Assembly (NCBI GenBank): GCA_905221605.1 | Contig: CAJNDS010002444.1 | Coordinates: 38,740 to 51,239, forward strand | Source of the DNA: Symbiodinium natans | Taxonomy: Eukaryota > Sar > Dinophyceae > Suessiales > Symbiodiniaceae | Direction: 5' to 3' | DNA length: 12,500 nucleotides | Shown: positions 1 through 6,723 of the stretch, one piece after another | Numbering within the stretch: position 1 is the first letter of the stretch | How the letters are laid out: each line of letters starts with the position of its first letter | Translations under genes and position numbers: made by a program | Notes under the pieces: model-generated | Told to the model about the DNA's origin: nothing | The model's input: the letters and a program-made list of their open reading frames with translations, nothing else | Database searches by the model: none

Positions 1-57
1 TGGACTGAGAGTGCTCCGCGAATCTCGCGCCCTGGCAGTCGGCAGCTGAACTTCACC

Positions 58-351
58 ATGACGCTAGATTCACGAGAGGAGCAAGAGCTACAGGAGGGTG
101 TCAGGCGTCCTGAGTTTTCGGTTGTGAAATTAAGACAGCCAATGGCTCATAGCATCGAGAAACCGATCATCGCTGTGGGGTCGCTGAGGACTTCGCCGCC
201 CGCCTCGGCTTCAGCCACTATCTTGGTTCAGCGTCTTGGTCGTCTTGGCAGCGGAAGTCCAGTGATCATGCGCGCTGAGAGGCCATCCAAGGCGAAGAGC
301 GCCCTGCAAGTATTTTTCTTAGCGCAGTGTTGGAAGCCGCGCGCCCACTAG
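58..351 (+). other. Open frame in copy A, coding unproven
   Basis: A 97-codon frame from ATG to TAG lying wholly inside the duplicated segment. The same frame recurs in copy B from the ATG at 1912 to 2250 and there is 15 codons longer through the 45-bp segment. I recognise no domain. Both substitutions that fall inside it (305 and 347) change the amino acid, Leu/Pro and His/Arg, which does not suggest constraint, though two events are too few to decide. The product would be Ser/Arg/Ala-rich with no signal peptide or membrane segment. It is most likely a chance frame. Confidence 0.12.
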
Positions 352-367
352 TAGAATATTTGTAGGT

Positions 368-703
368 GTGCATAGATCTGACGGCGACCGGAGTGTGGTG
401 GTGGTGATGGTGGCGACTACTTCCGTTGAGGATGTTTCGGCGTTACGGGAGGGTTTGGCGCGGGGCAGTTTTCCCGGACCAGCTGCTCCAGCGACTACAC
501 AACGTGCGAAGCAGGTGCACGCAGCTACCGCAAGACACCTTCATTCAAGCAACATATGCGAGGCTTGTCCGATCAATTTCTCTTGTTCGTTTTCGCTACG
601 GCAAATAGCAGTGCACCGTACCATGTTTTGCAAAAGTTCATTCGCAACAAAATTTGCAAATAGCTGCGTGCAAACGATGAACCAGCCCCAAGGGAAGATT
701 TGA
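368..703 (+). other. Open frame in invariant part of copy A, coding unproven
   Basis: A 111-codon frame starting 16 bases after the stop of the frame at 58-351. It begins with a Val-rich stretch (residues about 9-15) and then has Ala/Ser-rich sequence and scattered Cys (about residues 65, 68, 74, 88 and 99). I recognise no domain. Its DNA is identical to copy B up to about 693, after which one missing base gives a different C-terminus (LKI-less end, stop at 701-703). The opposite strand is also open over part of this region, which weakens the case for a gene. Confidence 0.12.
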
Positions 704-969
704 GCGAGACGTGGGAGCGGTTTTGTTTGGACTGAACGCGGAGCTTTGGGGGCAAGTTTTGGGCGCATTTTTAGGAAGACTTAGCCAGTGTGTTTCCGGC
801 AAGCCTTGAACGGATCGTGAGGCTTCACGAGGTTTCAAATACGGCAAAATGGCCAACAAACTTAGAGAGTTGCCAGAACACTAAAATTCTGCGCCCGAGA
901 CATAAATTTTGGGGTTTTGCATTTGAGACGGTGTAGTATGTTGCGCGTTCAAGAAGCAGCCGGGTTCCA

Positions 970-1853
970 AGACACGCAAGCAGGGAGTGGCCTCCTCTAG
1001 GATGTCTCTATTCTTTCTCTGTCCCCTCCATCTTCTCCAATGCTCGTTCCTCGCGCAGTGTTTGCGTGCACTGGATACTGCGTTCCGCCTTTTGCGCATC
1101 AAGCTCCTTGGGGACTTTGGCCTGATGTCGCAGTTTCCAGGCCGGGGGCTTTTAGGCGCGCAAAGCATACCTTGCTCTACAAGCTTTGCTGGCTGACCTA
1201 AAGACCCACTCAGCTATCTCTGAGCAAGGTGCAACCGTGCAAGAGCCCCAAGCAGGGTCTTCCGGCAGTTGGCCCTGTCAGAGCTCCATGAGTCGGTCCT
1301 TCCCCCCAGGTACAGGAAAAAGAGCGCGCGCTGCCCTTGATGCATACAGCTGCGTCCAGGGCGGCTGGTTTCTGCGTCGGTGGCAAGCTGAGAGAGCTAG
1401 ATTGTGTCCCGAGCCTGCAACCGATTCATTCAGTTTCCGGTTTGAAGTTCTGTCGGTGAAAGGTTCTGGCCGCATGATCATCGTGCTTTGTGGGAGAGGC
1501 GGAGCAGCTTCAGTGCAGCCCATCCGAGCAGTCGGCTATCATGTCGTTGTATAACATTTGCAGTTGGAGAGGTTGAGTGAACAACTCCATGCCGCGCCGA
1601 CTTACAAGGCGAGCTGTGCTGTCAGCAACCGGCTGCTGCAGCGGGCACCGTCAGCTAGTGGCCCGTGAGTCCCCAGCCATTAGAGTCTGACTGCAAGGGG
1701 ACTCCAAAGTCAAGGTCCAAGATTGGTCCCTCTCGTCTTGGGATGGTAGGGCGTCGCAAGTCATTGAATCAGCCCCACGTACCTGAGTCCAACGCAACCC
1801 TATTCCCGCCATGGCGTGTCAAGATCCGCCGCCTCGCAAGCTTGGCCACGTCA
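970..1853. other. Sequence between the two copies
   Basis: About 880 bp seen once in the window. It is moderately GC-rich and has no telomere-like repeats. The longest plus-strand frames are 987-1196 (69 codons) and 1186-1554 (122 codons), and a minus-strand frame overlaps the second at 1278-1523. None resembles a family I know. The 1186-1554 product would be Gly/Ser/Arg-rich, with no membrane segment or signal peptide. I see no RNA gene or convincing promoter. If the duplication is a long-period tandem array, this would be the rest of the unit. Confidence 0.6.
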
Positions 1854-2250
1854 TGGACTGAGAGTGCTCCGCGAAATCTCGCGCCCTGGCAGTCGGCAGC
1901 TGAACTTCACCATGACGCTAGATTCACGAGAGGAGCAAGAGCTACAGGAGGGTGTCAGGCGTCCTGAGTTTTCGGTTGTGAGGCTGGGCAGATGTGAGGG
2001 CCTCAAAAGTGGCAGACGAAGAGATCAATTAAGACAGCCAATGGCTCATAGCATCGAGAAACCGATCATCGCTGTGGGGTCGCTGAGGACTTCGCCGCCC
2101 GCCTCGGCTTCAGCCACTATCTTGGTTCAGCGTCTTGGTCGTCTTGGCAGCGGAAGTCCAGTGATCATGCGCGCTGAGAGGCCATCCAAGGCGAAGAGCG
2201 CCCCGCAAGTATTTTTCTTAGCGCAGTGTTGGAAGCCGCGCGCCCGCTAG
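1816..2250 (+). other. Open frame in copy B, coding unproven
   Basis: A 144-codon frame whose first ATG (1816) lies upstream of the part shared with copy A. The ATG at 1912 matches the start of the frame at 58 in copy A. The 45-bp segment at 1982-2026 keeps the reading frame and adds 15 residues containing GRCEGLKSG and RRRD. No family is recognised. Preservation of frame across a 45-bp indel is expected one time in three by chance, so this is weak support for coding. Confidence 0.12.
1982..2026 (+). other. 45-bp segment present only in copy B
   Basis: Alignment places an exact 45-bp difference here, between bases matching 127 and 128 of copy A. The segment starts GGCTGGGCAG and ends GAGATC. 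There is no repeated base at the two edges, so the position is unambiguous and no target duplication is visible. It is either an insertion in B or a deletion in A. The edges are not GT..AG, so it does not look like a spliced intron. Confidence 0.85.
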
Positions 2251-2266
2251 TAGAATATTTGTATGT

Positions 2267-2665
2267 GTGCATAGATCTGACGGCGACCGGAGTGTGGTGG
2301 TGGTGATGGTGGCGACTACTTCCGTTGAGGATGTTTCGGCGTTACGGGAGGGTTTGGCGCGGGGCAGTTTTCCCGGACCAGCTGCTCCAGCGACTACACA
2401 ACGTGCGAAGCAGGTGCACGCAGCTACCGCAAGACACCTTCATTCAAGCAACATATGCGAGGCTTGTCCGATCAATTTCTCTTGTTCGTTTTCGCTACGG
2501 CAAATAGCAGTGCACCGTACCATGTTTTGCAAAAGTTCATTCGCAACAAAATTTGCAAATAGCTGCGTGCAAACGATGAACCAGCCCCAAGGGGAAGATT
2601 TGAGCGAGACGTGTGAACGCGGAGCTTTGGGGGCAAGTTTTGGGCGCATTTTTAGGAAGATTTAG
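2267..2665 (+). other. Open frame in invariant part of copy B, coding unproven
   Basis: Counterpart of the frame at 368-703. It runs 132 codons because copy B has one extra G in the CCAAGGGG tract near 2593 and lacks the 19 bp of copy A, so the last 24 or so residues differ. The two indels therefore change the C-terminus between copies. That is more typical of non-coding repeat sequence than of a conserved gene. Confidence 0.12.
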
Positions 2666-2850
2666 CCAGTGTGTTTCCGGCAAGCCTTGAACGGATCGTG
2701 AGGCTTCACGAGTTTTCAAATACGGCAAAATGGCCAACAAACTTAGAGAGTTGCCAGAACACTAAAATTCTGCGCCCGAGACATAAATTTTGGGGTTTTG
2801 CATCTGAGACGGTGTAGTATGTTGCGCGTTCAAGAAGCAGCCGGGTTCCA

Positions 2851-2912
2851 CATTGAAAATTCCTAACTTGCAGCATTCCCTTTTCAAAGTTAAAAGGGAT
2901 CAATAACAAAAT
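2851..2912 (+). other. Junction between duplication and telomere-like domain
   Basis: Short AT-rich stretch linking the end of copy B to the first C-rich array. It holds an inverted repeat, TCCCTTTT at 2877-2884 and AAAAGGGA at 2892-2899 around a 7-base loop. No repeat of the copy end is seen, so the mechanism that joined the two domains is not visible. Confidence 0.6.
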
Positions 2913-3021
2913 AAACCCTCAACCTTAAACCCTAAGGCTTAAACCCTAAACTCTAACCCTCAACCCTCAACCCTCAACCCTCAACCCTTAACCCTCTGCC
3001 CTCAACCCTCAACCCTCATTC

Positions 3022-3095
<74 letters not shown>

Positions 3096-3142
3096 ACCTT
3101 CAGCCCTAAACCCTAAACCCTACACCCTACCCTAAGCCTTAA
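2913..3142 (-). repeat. CCCTCAA/CCCTAAA telomere-like array, C-rich on + strand
   Basis: The core at about 2954-3100 is roughly twenty 7-mers of CCCTCAA, a one-base variant of CCCTAAA, with a few slips such as CCCTCTG and CCTCATT. The two edges carry ordinary CCCTAAA and shorter degenerate units. The G-rich strand runs right to left. Uniform use of one variant in the core indicates local expansion rather than random decay of a telomere tract. Confidence 0.95.
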
Positions 3143-3700
3143 ATGCTCGGTTGTTTGTTTTTGTTGATCGGGCAGCCAAGCAAGTTGATTCACAGCAGCC
3201 TGGGAGAAGCACTCGGCATGCTCAGACATCCTGCATCCCGCGTGCTGCTTTTTGGCTCTTTCCGTTTCTGTTGGTGCTGTGGTGTGGGGGGTAGCTTTCT
3301 AGCCCTGCGCTACATACCAAATAGTGGCCTTGAGGCAATGGAGTTGATTGAGGAGCGGCTCCCCCTGAGCCTTAAACCCTCGCAACTCCGAACCCGTAAG
3401 GCCTCTCCCTATGATGGCCCGGCCCATCTCATGAGCAGCATGCTGTGAGAGCGGGTGGGGGCGGTGAGGGCGGTGAGGGCGGTGAGAGCGGCGGGGGTTT
3501 GGGCATGCACTGGAGGCCTCTCCCTCATCCCCAAGTGCATCACCACATGACAAAACCTGCCTTCGGCCCGTAAAACCCCAAATACTGCCAGTTCTCTGGG
3601 GGGGGGGAGAGTGTTTAGGGTTGAGGGGCGCAGTTTCAGGGGGTGGATGAGGGACGGGGGTTGATGCCGAGAAGAGCAATCCCGACCCTAAGCTCTGTTT
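3143..3700. other. Mostly unique sequence between arrays
   Basis: The left part (3143-3448) holds a 101-codon plus frame with Leu-rich and Cys-rich N-terminal sequence (FRFCWCC near residue 41) and a tail containing IPNSGLEAMELIEE. I do not recognise it and there is no second line of support for coding. An overlapping minus frame (3299-3679) is partly made by the GGCGGTGAG repeat. A tract of ten G is at 3598-3607 and ten T at 3698-3707. From 3608 the sequence becomes G-rich with single TTTAGGG-like units. No RNA gene is seen. Confidence 0.5.
3460..3486 (+). repeat. GGCGGTGAG 9-mer, three tandem units
   Basis: Three exact 9-bp units follow a GGGTGGGG run and are followed by degraded AGCGGCGGG. 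The strand has many G runs of three or more, so it could form a G-quadruplex. Read on the opposite strand it gives the HRPHRPHRPH-like stretch of a minus-strand frame, which is therefore probably spurious. Confidence 0.85.
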
Positions 3701-3758
3701 TTTTTTTCGGGTTCGGGGTTTAGGGTTTCAAGTTTCCGCTGGACGAGTGTCAGCCCGA

Positions 3759-3878
3759 TACCCTAAACCTAAACCCCAAACCCCAAACCCCAAACCCCAA
3801 ACCCCAAACCCCAAACCCCAAACCCCAAACCCCAAACCCCAAACCCTAAACCCTAAACCCCTAAACCCTAAACCCCCC
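3759..3878 (-). repeat. CCCCAAA/CCCTAAA array, C-rich on + strand
   Basis: Starts with CCCTAAACCTAAA, continues as about ten exact CCCCAAA units (about 3774-3843), and ends in CCCTAAA and CCCCTAAA. Between 3708 and 3728, before a 30-base gap, is a short G-rich piece (CGGGGTTTAGGGTTT), so strand orientation flips here. Confidence 0.95.
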
Positions 3879-4000
3879 AAGCAGCTCCCCGCAGGAGGAG
3901 GACTTCGCGGCGCCCGAAGCGGACGTCGGCCCGGCTTTGGGTCGACGTGGCCGCGGCCGTGGCGGCCCGTTCCCGGGCGTGCACATGAGACTTCGGGGGG
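3879..4000 (+). other. GC-rich island with coding-like open frame
   Basis: About 120 bp of very GC-rich unique sequence with a C-rich array to the left and G-rich repeats to the right. One frame is open from 3865 to the TAG at 4003. It begins acidic (EEDFAAPEAD from 3895) and turns into GRRGRGRGGPFPG, resembling an RGG-type tail. There is no start codon where one would be needed and no clear splice site, and the other plus frame here is also open. It may be an exon remnant or chance openness in GC-rich DNA. Confidence 0.25.
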
Positions 4001-4011
4001 TTTAGGATTTA

Positions 4012-4095
4012 GGGTTGATAGGGTGTATTGGGTTTATAGGGTTATACAGGGTTTAACGGGTGCATGGGGTCTATAGGGTTTATAGGGTTTATAGG
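4012..4095 (+). repeat. GGGTTTATA 9-mer array, G-rich on + strand
   Basis: Nine units with a 9-base period (one of 10): GGGTTGATA, GGGTGTATT, GGGTTTATA, GGGTTATACA, GGGTTTAAC, GGGTGCATG, GGGTCTATA and two exact GGGTTTATA. The period differs from the 7-base telomere type although the GGGTTTA core is shared. It looks like a telomere variant with two added bases that spread locally. The same family in the other orientation is at 4355-4399. Confidence 0.9.
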
Positions 4096-4109
4096 CAGAT
4101 GAGACTTCG

Positions 4110-4277
4110 GGGGTTTGGGGTGTTTTGGGGTGTTTTGGGGTGTTTTGGGGTGTTTTGGGGTGTTTTGGGGTGTTTTGGGGTGTTTTGGGGTGTTTTGGGG
4201 TGTTTTGGCGTGTTTTGGGGTGTTTGGGGTGTTTGGGGTGTTTTGGGGTGTTTTGGGGTGTTTTGGGGTGTTTAGGG
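4110..4277 (+). repeat. TGTTTTGGGG 10-mer array
   Basis: Thirteen 10-mers of TGTTTTGGGG from 4121, one with GGCG for GGGG (4201-4210), plus two 9-mers (4221-4238) and a closing TGTTTAGGG. It is the most uniform array in the window apart from CCCTAAA. All three plus frames are open (products of GVFWGVLGCF type) and the minus frame is open too (HPKTPQNTPK type). This follows from the repeat lacking stops and is not evidence of a gene. Runs of four G every 10 bases make it a strong G-quadruplex candidate. Confidence 0.95.
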
Positions 4278-4351
4278 TTATGGGGTTTTGGGGTTTTGGG
4301 GTTTTGGGGTTTTGGGGTTTTGGGGTTTTGGGGGTTGGGGGTTGGGGGTTT
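4278..4351 (+). repeat. TTTTGGGG 8-mer array
   Basis: Starting at 4286 there are five exact TTTTGGGG units and one with an extra G, then TTGGGGG spacing up to 4348. TTTTGGGG is the telomere unit of hypotrich ciliates such as Oxytricha and Euplotes. Here it follows directly on the 10-mer and lies among TTTAGGG-type repeats, so local variation is a better explanation than ciliate origin. Confidence 0.93.
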
Positions 4352-4354
4352 GAG

Positions 4355-4399
4355 CTCTATCAACCCCATCAACCCTATCAGCCCTATCAGCCCTATCAA
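4355..4399 (-). repeat. CCCTATCAA 9-mer array, inverted relative to 4012-4095
   Basis: Five 9-base units: CTCTATCAA, CCCCATCAA, two CCCTATCAG and CCCTATCAA. The reverse complement is TTGATAGGG, i.e. the GGGTTGATA unit seen at 4012-4020. The two 9-mer arrays thus face each other across the 10-mer/8-mer block. Confidence 0.92.
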
Positions 4400-4459
4400 C
4401 TGAACCCGAACCCTGAACCCTCGGCCCGCTGAGCCCGAATCCTCTGAACGCCACCGCGC

Positions 4460-4596
4460 CCCTAAACCCCAAACCCTAAACCCTAAACCCCAAACCCTAA
4501 ACCCTAAACCCCAAACCCCAAACCCTAAACCCCAAACCCTAAACCCCAAACCCTAAACCCGAAACCCTAAACCCTAAACCCCAAACCCCAAACCCC
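4460..4596 (-). repeat. CCCTAAA/CCCCAAA array
   Basis: C-rich array in which CCCTAAA and CCCCAAA alternate in a roughly ordered pattern (CCCC, CCCT, CCCT, CCCC and so on), suggesting that multi-unit blocks were copied. The 60 bases to its left are degenerate, with ACCCGAACCCTGAACCC. Confidence 0.95.
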
Positions 4597-4699
4597 AGGA
4601 TCGATGTGACCTTCTCCGTCTTTGTACACCCGGCGCCTGCCGCAGGCGCGCTGTCTTTATGGGGGGGGGGCTTGGAGACCCGAAGCCCTCAACCTTGTG
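4597..4699. other. Unique spacer with hairpin and G10
   Basis: GC-rich spacer. GCGCCTGC (4633-4640) and GCAGGCGC (4642-4649) form a perfect inverted repeat around one base, able to make a 7-bp stem with a CCG loop. Ten G follow at 4661-4670. There is no T run after the stem, and this is a eukaryotic setting, so it is not called a terminator. Confidence 0.7.
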
Positions 4700-4820
4700 A
4701 CCCTAAACCCTAAACCCTAAACCCTAAACCCTAAATCCTACACCCTAAACCCTAAACCCTAAACCCTAAACCCTAAACCTTAAACCTTAAGTTCTGACTC
4801 CTGAACCCCTGGACCCTAAA
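4700..4820 (-). repeat. CCCTAAA array
   Basis: About twelve C-rich units with one CCCTAAAT and one CCCTACA variant up to about 4790, then a degenerate tail (CCTTAAG, CCTGAACCCCTGGACCCTAAA). Confidence 0.93.
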
Positions 4821-4919
4821 GCAGCGTTCAATGTGGACTTCCTACATAGCTCGAAAAAGGCAAGCTTACCTTACATGTGGAAGGATTTTTGCAGCTGCAG
4901 ATTTACTCTAGGCAGCCCG
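4821..4919. other. Unique spacer, about 100 bp
   Basis: AT-balanced unique stretch between two C-rich arrays. I see no open frame of note, hairpin or RNA-like element. Confidence 0.6.
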
Positions 4920-5112
4920 TAAATCCCTAACCCTGAACCCTACAATAAGACCCTGAACCCCTAAATGCGAAACCCTAAGTAAGCCTTACATCCTTCCGCC
5001 AAAAACCCGAACCTTAAATCCCAAACCCTAAATCCCGAAGCCTCCAAACCCTAAACCGTAAACCCTAGACCCTAAACCCTAAACCCTAGACCCTAAACCC
5101 CAAACCCTAGAA
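4920..5112 (-). repeat. Degenerate CCCTAAA array
   Basis: C-rich units broken by short insertions (CCCTACAATAAGA, AAATGCG, CATCCTTCCGCC) with many CCCTAGA and CCCGAA variants. It reads as an older, decayed tract. Confidence 0.88.
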
Positions 5113-5250
5113 CCGCCTAAAAAAAGTCCACAATGCGCAGGTGAGACAGTGTACCTTTCTAGTACAATTCAGGCCTCGCGGCTGCAGACTTGGACTTGAC
5201 CCGGGACTTGTGAGGCGTTCGGGTCTTCACCGCTGAGGGGTAGAGCCTCG
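5113..5250. other. Unique spacer
   Basis: About 135 bp beginning with seven A and containing GC-rich sequence (GCCTCGCGGCTGCAG). Nothing recognisable is coded and no RNA gene is seen. Confidence 0.6.
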
Positions 5251-5409
5251 GAACCCTAAACCCTAGATCCTAAACCCTAAACCCCAAACCCTAGACCCCT
5301 AAGCCCGAAACCCTAGACCCTAAACCCCAAACCCTAGAACCCGGAACCCTAAAACTCCCGAAGCCCTGAGCTCCGAACCCTGAACTCCCAGACCCCACAC
5401 CCCTAAACG
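5251..5409 (-). repeat. Degenerate CCCTAAA/CCCTAGA array
   Basis: C-rich units with frequent CCCTAGAC and CCGGAACC variants, fading to CCCTGAGCTCCGAACCC on the right. Confidence 0.88.
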
Positions 5410-5877
5410 CCGAGCCGTCTTCGAAGGCATACACGGCTTTTGACCTTGCTAGGATTTCTCGGGGGGTTGATTCCATTACCCCAAATCTCAGACCCCAAGT
5501 CGTGCCTTGCACCTGAAACCTTAAACCCTACTTGGAAGCTAATTTGACTTCGTAGTTGGGCTACATAGTAAGCTGGGTTATGGGGGTTATAAGAGGGTTT
5601 CTAGGGGAAGGTCAGTAGACTTACTAAGTCAAAAGAGCTCCCAAGTAGACCCCGGACCCTAACCTAAACTCTTGGGGTTTTGGGTTGAGGGAAGCCCTGA
5701 ATCAGGAGACTCGAAATCCCCAAGCCCGCAATCCCTACACTCCCAAAGCCCTATGCTTTTTCAAGGAGCCTCGCTGTTCGCAGGACTAAGGACTAGTGCA
5801 GTCCTTATATGAAGGTTGTGGTGATTTTGAGGTTGCCGCTCGTCAACTTTTGCATAGTGTTAAGCACCAAACACGAA
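5410..5877. other. Unique spacer with scattered single telomere-like units
   Basis: Mostly unique, with isolated units such as ACCTTAAACCCTA at about 5519-5531 and G-rich scraps near 5575-5602 and 5670-5692. Near its right end TAAGGACT (5787-5794) and AGTCCTTA (5800-5807) make a perfect 8-bp stem with a 5-base loop. A 73-codon minus frame (5291-5512) is partly built of the degenerate repeat (GFGSFRVPGSRVWGLG type) and is rejected as a gene. Confidence 0.55.
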
Positions 5878-5919
5878 ACCTTAAACCCTAAACCCTAAAC
5901 CCTGGGTTTAGGGTTTAGG
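5878..5919. repeat. Back-to-back CCCTAAA|TTTAGGG palindrome
   Basis: CCTAAACCCTAAACCC at 5887-5902, a single T at 5903, and GGGTTTAGGGTTTAGG at 5904-5919: 16-base perfect arms with one base between. The C-rich half points left and the G-rich half right, as at the outer ends of a linear molecule. A telomere-to-telomere fusion would read TTTAGGG then CCCTAAA, the opposite order. Confidence 0.97.
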
Positions 5920-6035
5920 CTTCTGAGCTCAGGAACTGGCGCAGCCGGTCGCGATGCAGCCCAACGGGACGGGCGAGCGAAAGCTCTGGAATGTGACAGT
6001 CCAGATCAATGCTAGCAACGTAGCCGCCGGGCAGA
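5920..6035 (+). other. Unique island with coding-like short frame
   Basis: About 115 bp. An ATG at 5954 opens 31 codons to a TGA at 6047 with evenly mixed residues (ERKLWNVTVQINASNVAAGQ in the middle), and the frame stays open upstream to a TGA at 5924. The last codons are supplied by TTTAGGGTT repeat. The residue mix looks more protein-like than in the repeat frames, but 31 codons is too short to show coding and I recognise no family. Confidence 0.25.
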
Positions 6036-6078
6036 GATTTAGGGTTTGAGGGTTTCGGGTTTAGGGATTGAGGGTTTC
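6036..6078 (+). repeat. Short TTTAGGG-like block, G-rich on + strand
   Basis: About six units with TTTGAGGG, TTTCGGG and TTAGGGA variants. Confidence 0.88.
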
Positions 6079-6257
6079 CCTTGCGCCAAACCCAAACGAC
6101 TCTTAACGCCTGAACTCCTAGCCCTGAAAAATTCTGATGCGAAAATCCCTACTGAAACTCCAATTGGGGGTTTCGATGTTAGGGGGACCTGATTGGGGTT
6201 ACCACACCTCGTGCCTCAAAGCCCCACAGCTGCCAACCTCCGCCTGCCCCTACGACC
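6079..6257. other. Unique spacer with dispersed AGGGGGACCT motif
   Basis: At 6179-6201 it contains TTAGGGGGACCTGATTGGGG, nearly the same as a stretch at 9877-9899. Otherwise I see nothing recognisable. Confidence 0.6.
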
Positions 6258-6423
6258 AAAACCCTAAACCCTAGCCCTAAACCCTAAACCCTAGCCCTAA
6301 ACCCTAAACCCTAAACCCTAAACCCTAAACCCTAAACCCTAAACCCTAAACCCTAAACCCTAAACCCTGACCCCGTAGCCCCAAACGCTAAACCCTAAAC
6401 CCTGAACCCTAAACCCTAAACGC
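6258..6423 (-). repeat. CCCTAAA array with CCCTAG higher-order start
   Basis: The left edge alternates CCCTAG with two CCCTAAA units twice, giving a 20-base super-unit. About eleven pure CCCTAAA follow (about 6296-6368), then an interrupted tail. Confidence 0.96.
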
Positions 6424-6533
6424 TACTTCCCCGCCTAGGTGTTTTGGGTGAGCGTTTGTTTTTCAAGGTTTTGCATGACGATGGAGGCGGCCAAGCTAGG
6501 CGCCCCCCTTAAAGGAACCTCTTGGCCTTGAAG
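6424..6533 (+). other. Island between C-rich left and G-rich right arrays
   Basis: About 110 bp. It has a tiny ATG frame at 6475-6531 (MTMEAAKLGAPLKGTSWP then stop). Too short to call a gene. The flanks are inverted telomere-like arrays, as at 3879-4000 and 7083-7182. Confidence 0.35.
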
Positions 6534-6670
6534 GGTTTAGGGTTCAGGGTTTAGGGTTTGGGGTTTAGGGTTTATGCTTTAGGCAGTTTAGGATTGTAGG
6601 GTTTAGGGTTGGGCAGCTTATATAGGTTTAGGGTCTGGTAGTTTATAAGGGTTTTAGGGCTTAGGGTTCA
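6534..6670 (+). repeat. TTTAGGG array, degenerate on right
   Basis: Starts clean (TTTAGGG with TTCAGGG and TTTGGGG) and decays after 6575 into pieces such as GGCAGTTTAGGA and GGCAGCTTATATAGG. Confidence 0.9.
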
Positions 6671-6723
6671 GCTGTAGAATTAGCTTGTTTTTGAGAGGCC
6701 AGAATTGGCAGCTTCGGGTGCTC

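Larger units (their letters stand above)
1..969 (+). repeat. Direct duplication, copy A (cut by left window edge)
   Basis: This segment recurs in the same orientation at 1854-2850. The two are almost identical: I count six substitutions (305, 347, 365, 780, 832 and 923 in this copy). Relative to copy B this copy lacks one base near 21, lacks 45 bp between 127 and 128, lacks one base near 695, and has 19 extra bases at 714-732. The match ends sharply after the shared GGGTTCCA at 962-969; beyond it the two copies have unrelated sequence. Because the match starts at base 1, the true left end is probably outside the window. No transposon protein, terminal inverted repeat or target duplication is visible. 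It could be a long-period tandem repeat (offset 1853-1899), a segmental duplication, or a subtelomeric repeat. Confidence 0.95.
1854..2850 (+). repeat. Direct duplication, copy B
   Basis: Second copy of the segment seen at 1-969, aligned at offset 1853 at its start, 1899 in the middle and 1881 at its end. It carries a 45-bp segment (1982-2026) absent from copy A and lacks the 19 bp present at 714-732 of copy A. A run of about 328 bp, matching 366-693 of copy A, is identical in both. With only six substitutions overall, one stretch without changes is not evidence of selection. Downstream of 2850 the sequence passes through about 60 bases of unmatched DNA and then into a telomere-like array, so this copy sits at the border of the telomere-like domain. 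Confidence 0.95.

Noticed and set aside
541-859. Overlapping minus frames in copy A (and 2440-2740 in copy B)
   Set aside because: They lie opposite other open frames, match nothing known, and change length with the indels between the copies.
881-1168. Minus frame of 95 codons
   Set aside because: Arg/Lys-rich composition, overlapped by a plus frame, straddles the copy A boundary at 969, no recognisable domain.
3747-4076. Plus frame of NPKPQTP type over the CCCCAAA array
   Set aside because: The CCCCAAA period-7 repeat cycles through all frames without stops; the repeat explains the first half of the frame.
4278-4351. TTTTGGGG array as evidence of a ciliate genome
   Set aside because: It is continuous with a TGTTTTGGGG array and surrounded by TTTAGGG-type repeats; local variation is simpler.
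4034-4549. Long minus frame (171 codons) and several plus frames at 4060-4432 over the 10-mer array
   Set aside because: All are open because TGTTTTGGGG and its neighbours contain no stop codon in most frames; products are HPKTPQNT or GVFWGVLGC repeats open on both strands at once.
5878-5919. Head-to-head telomere fusion site
   Set aside because: A fusion must read TTTAGGG then CCCTAAA; here the order is reversed.
6371-6384. CCGTAGCC resembling the start of the dinoflagellate spliced leader
   Set aside because: Only eight bases match and the following sequence (CCAAACG) does not fit the leader.
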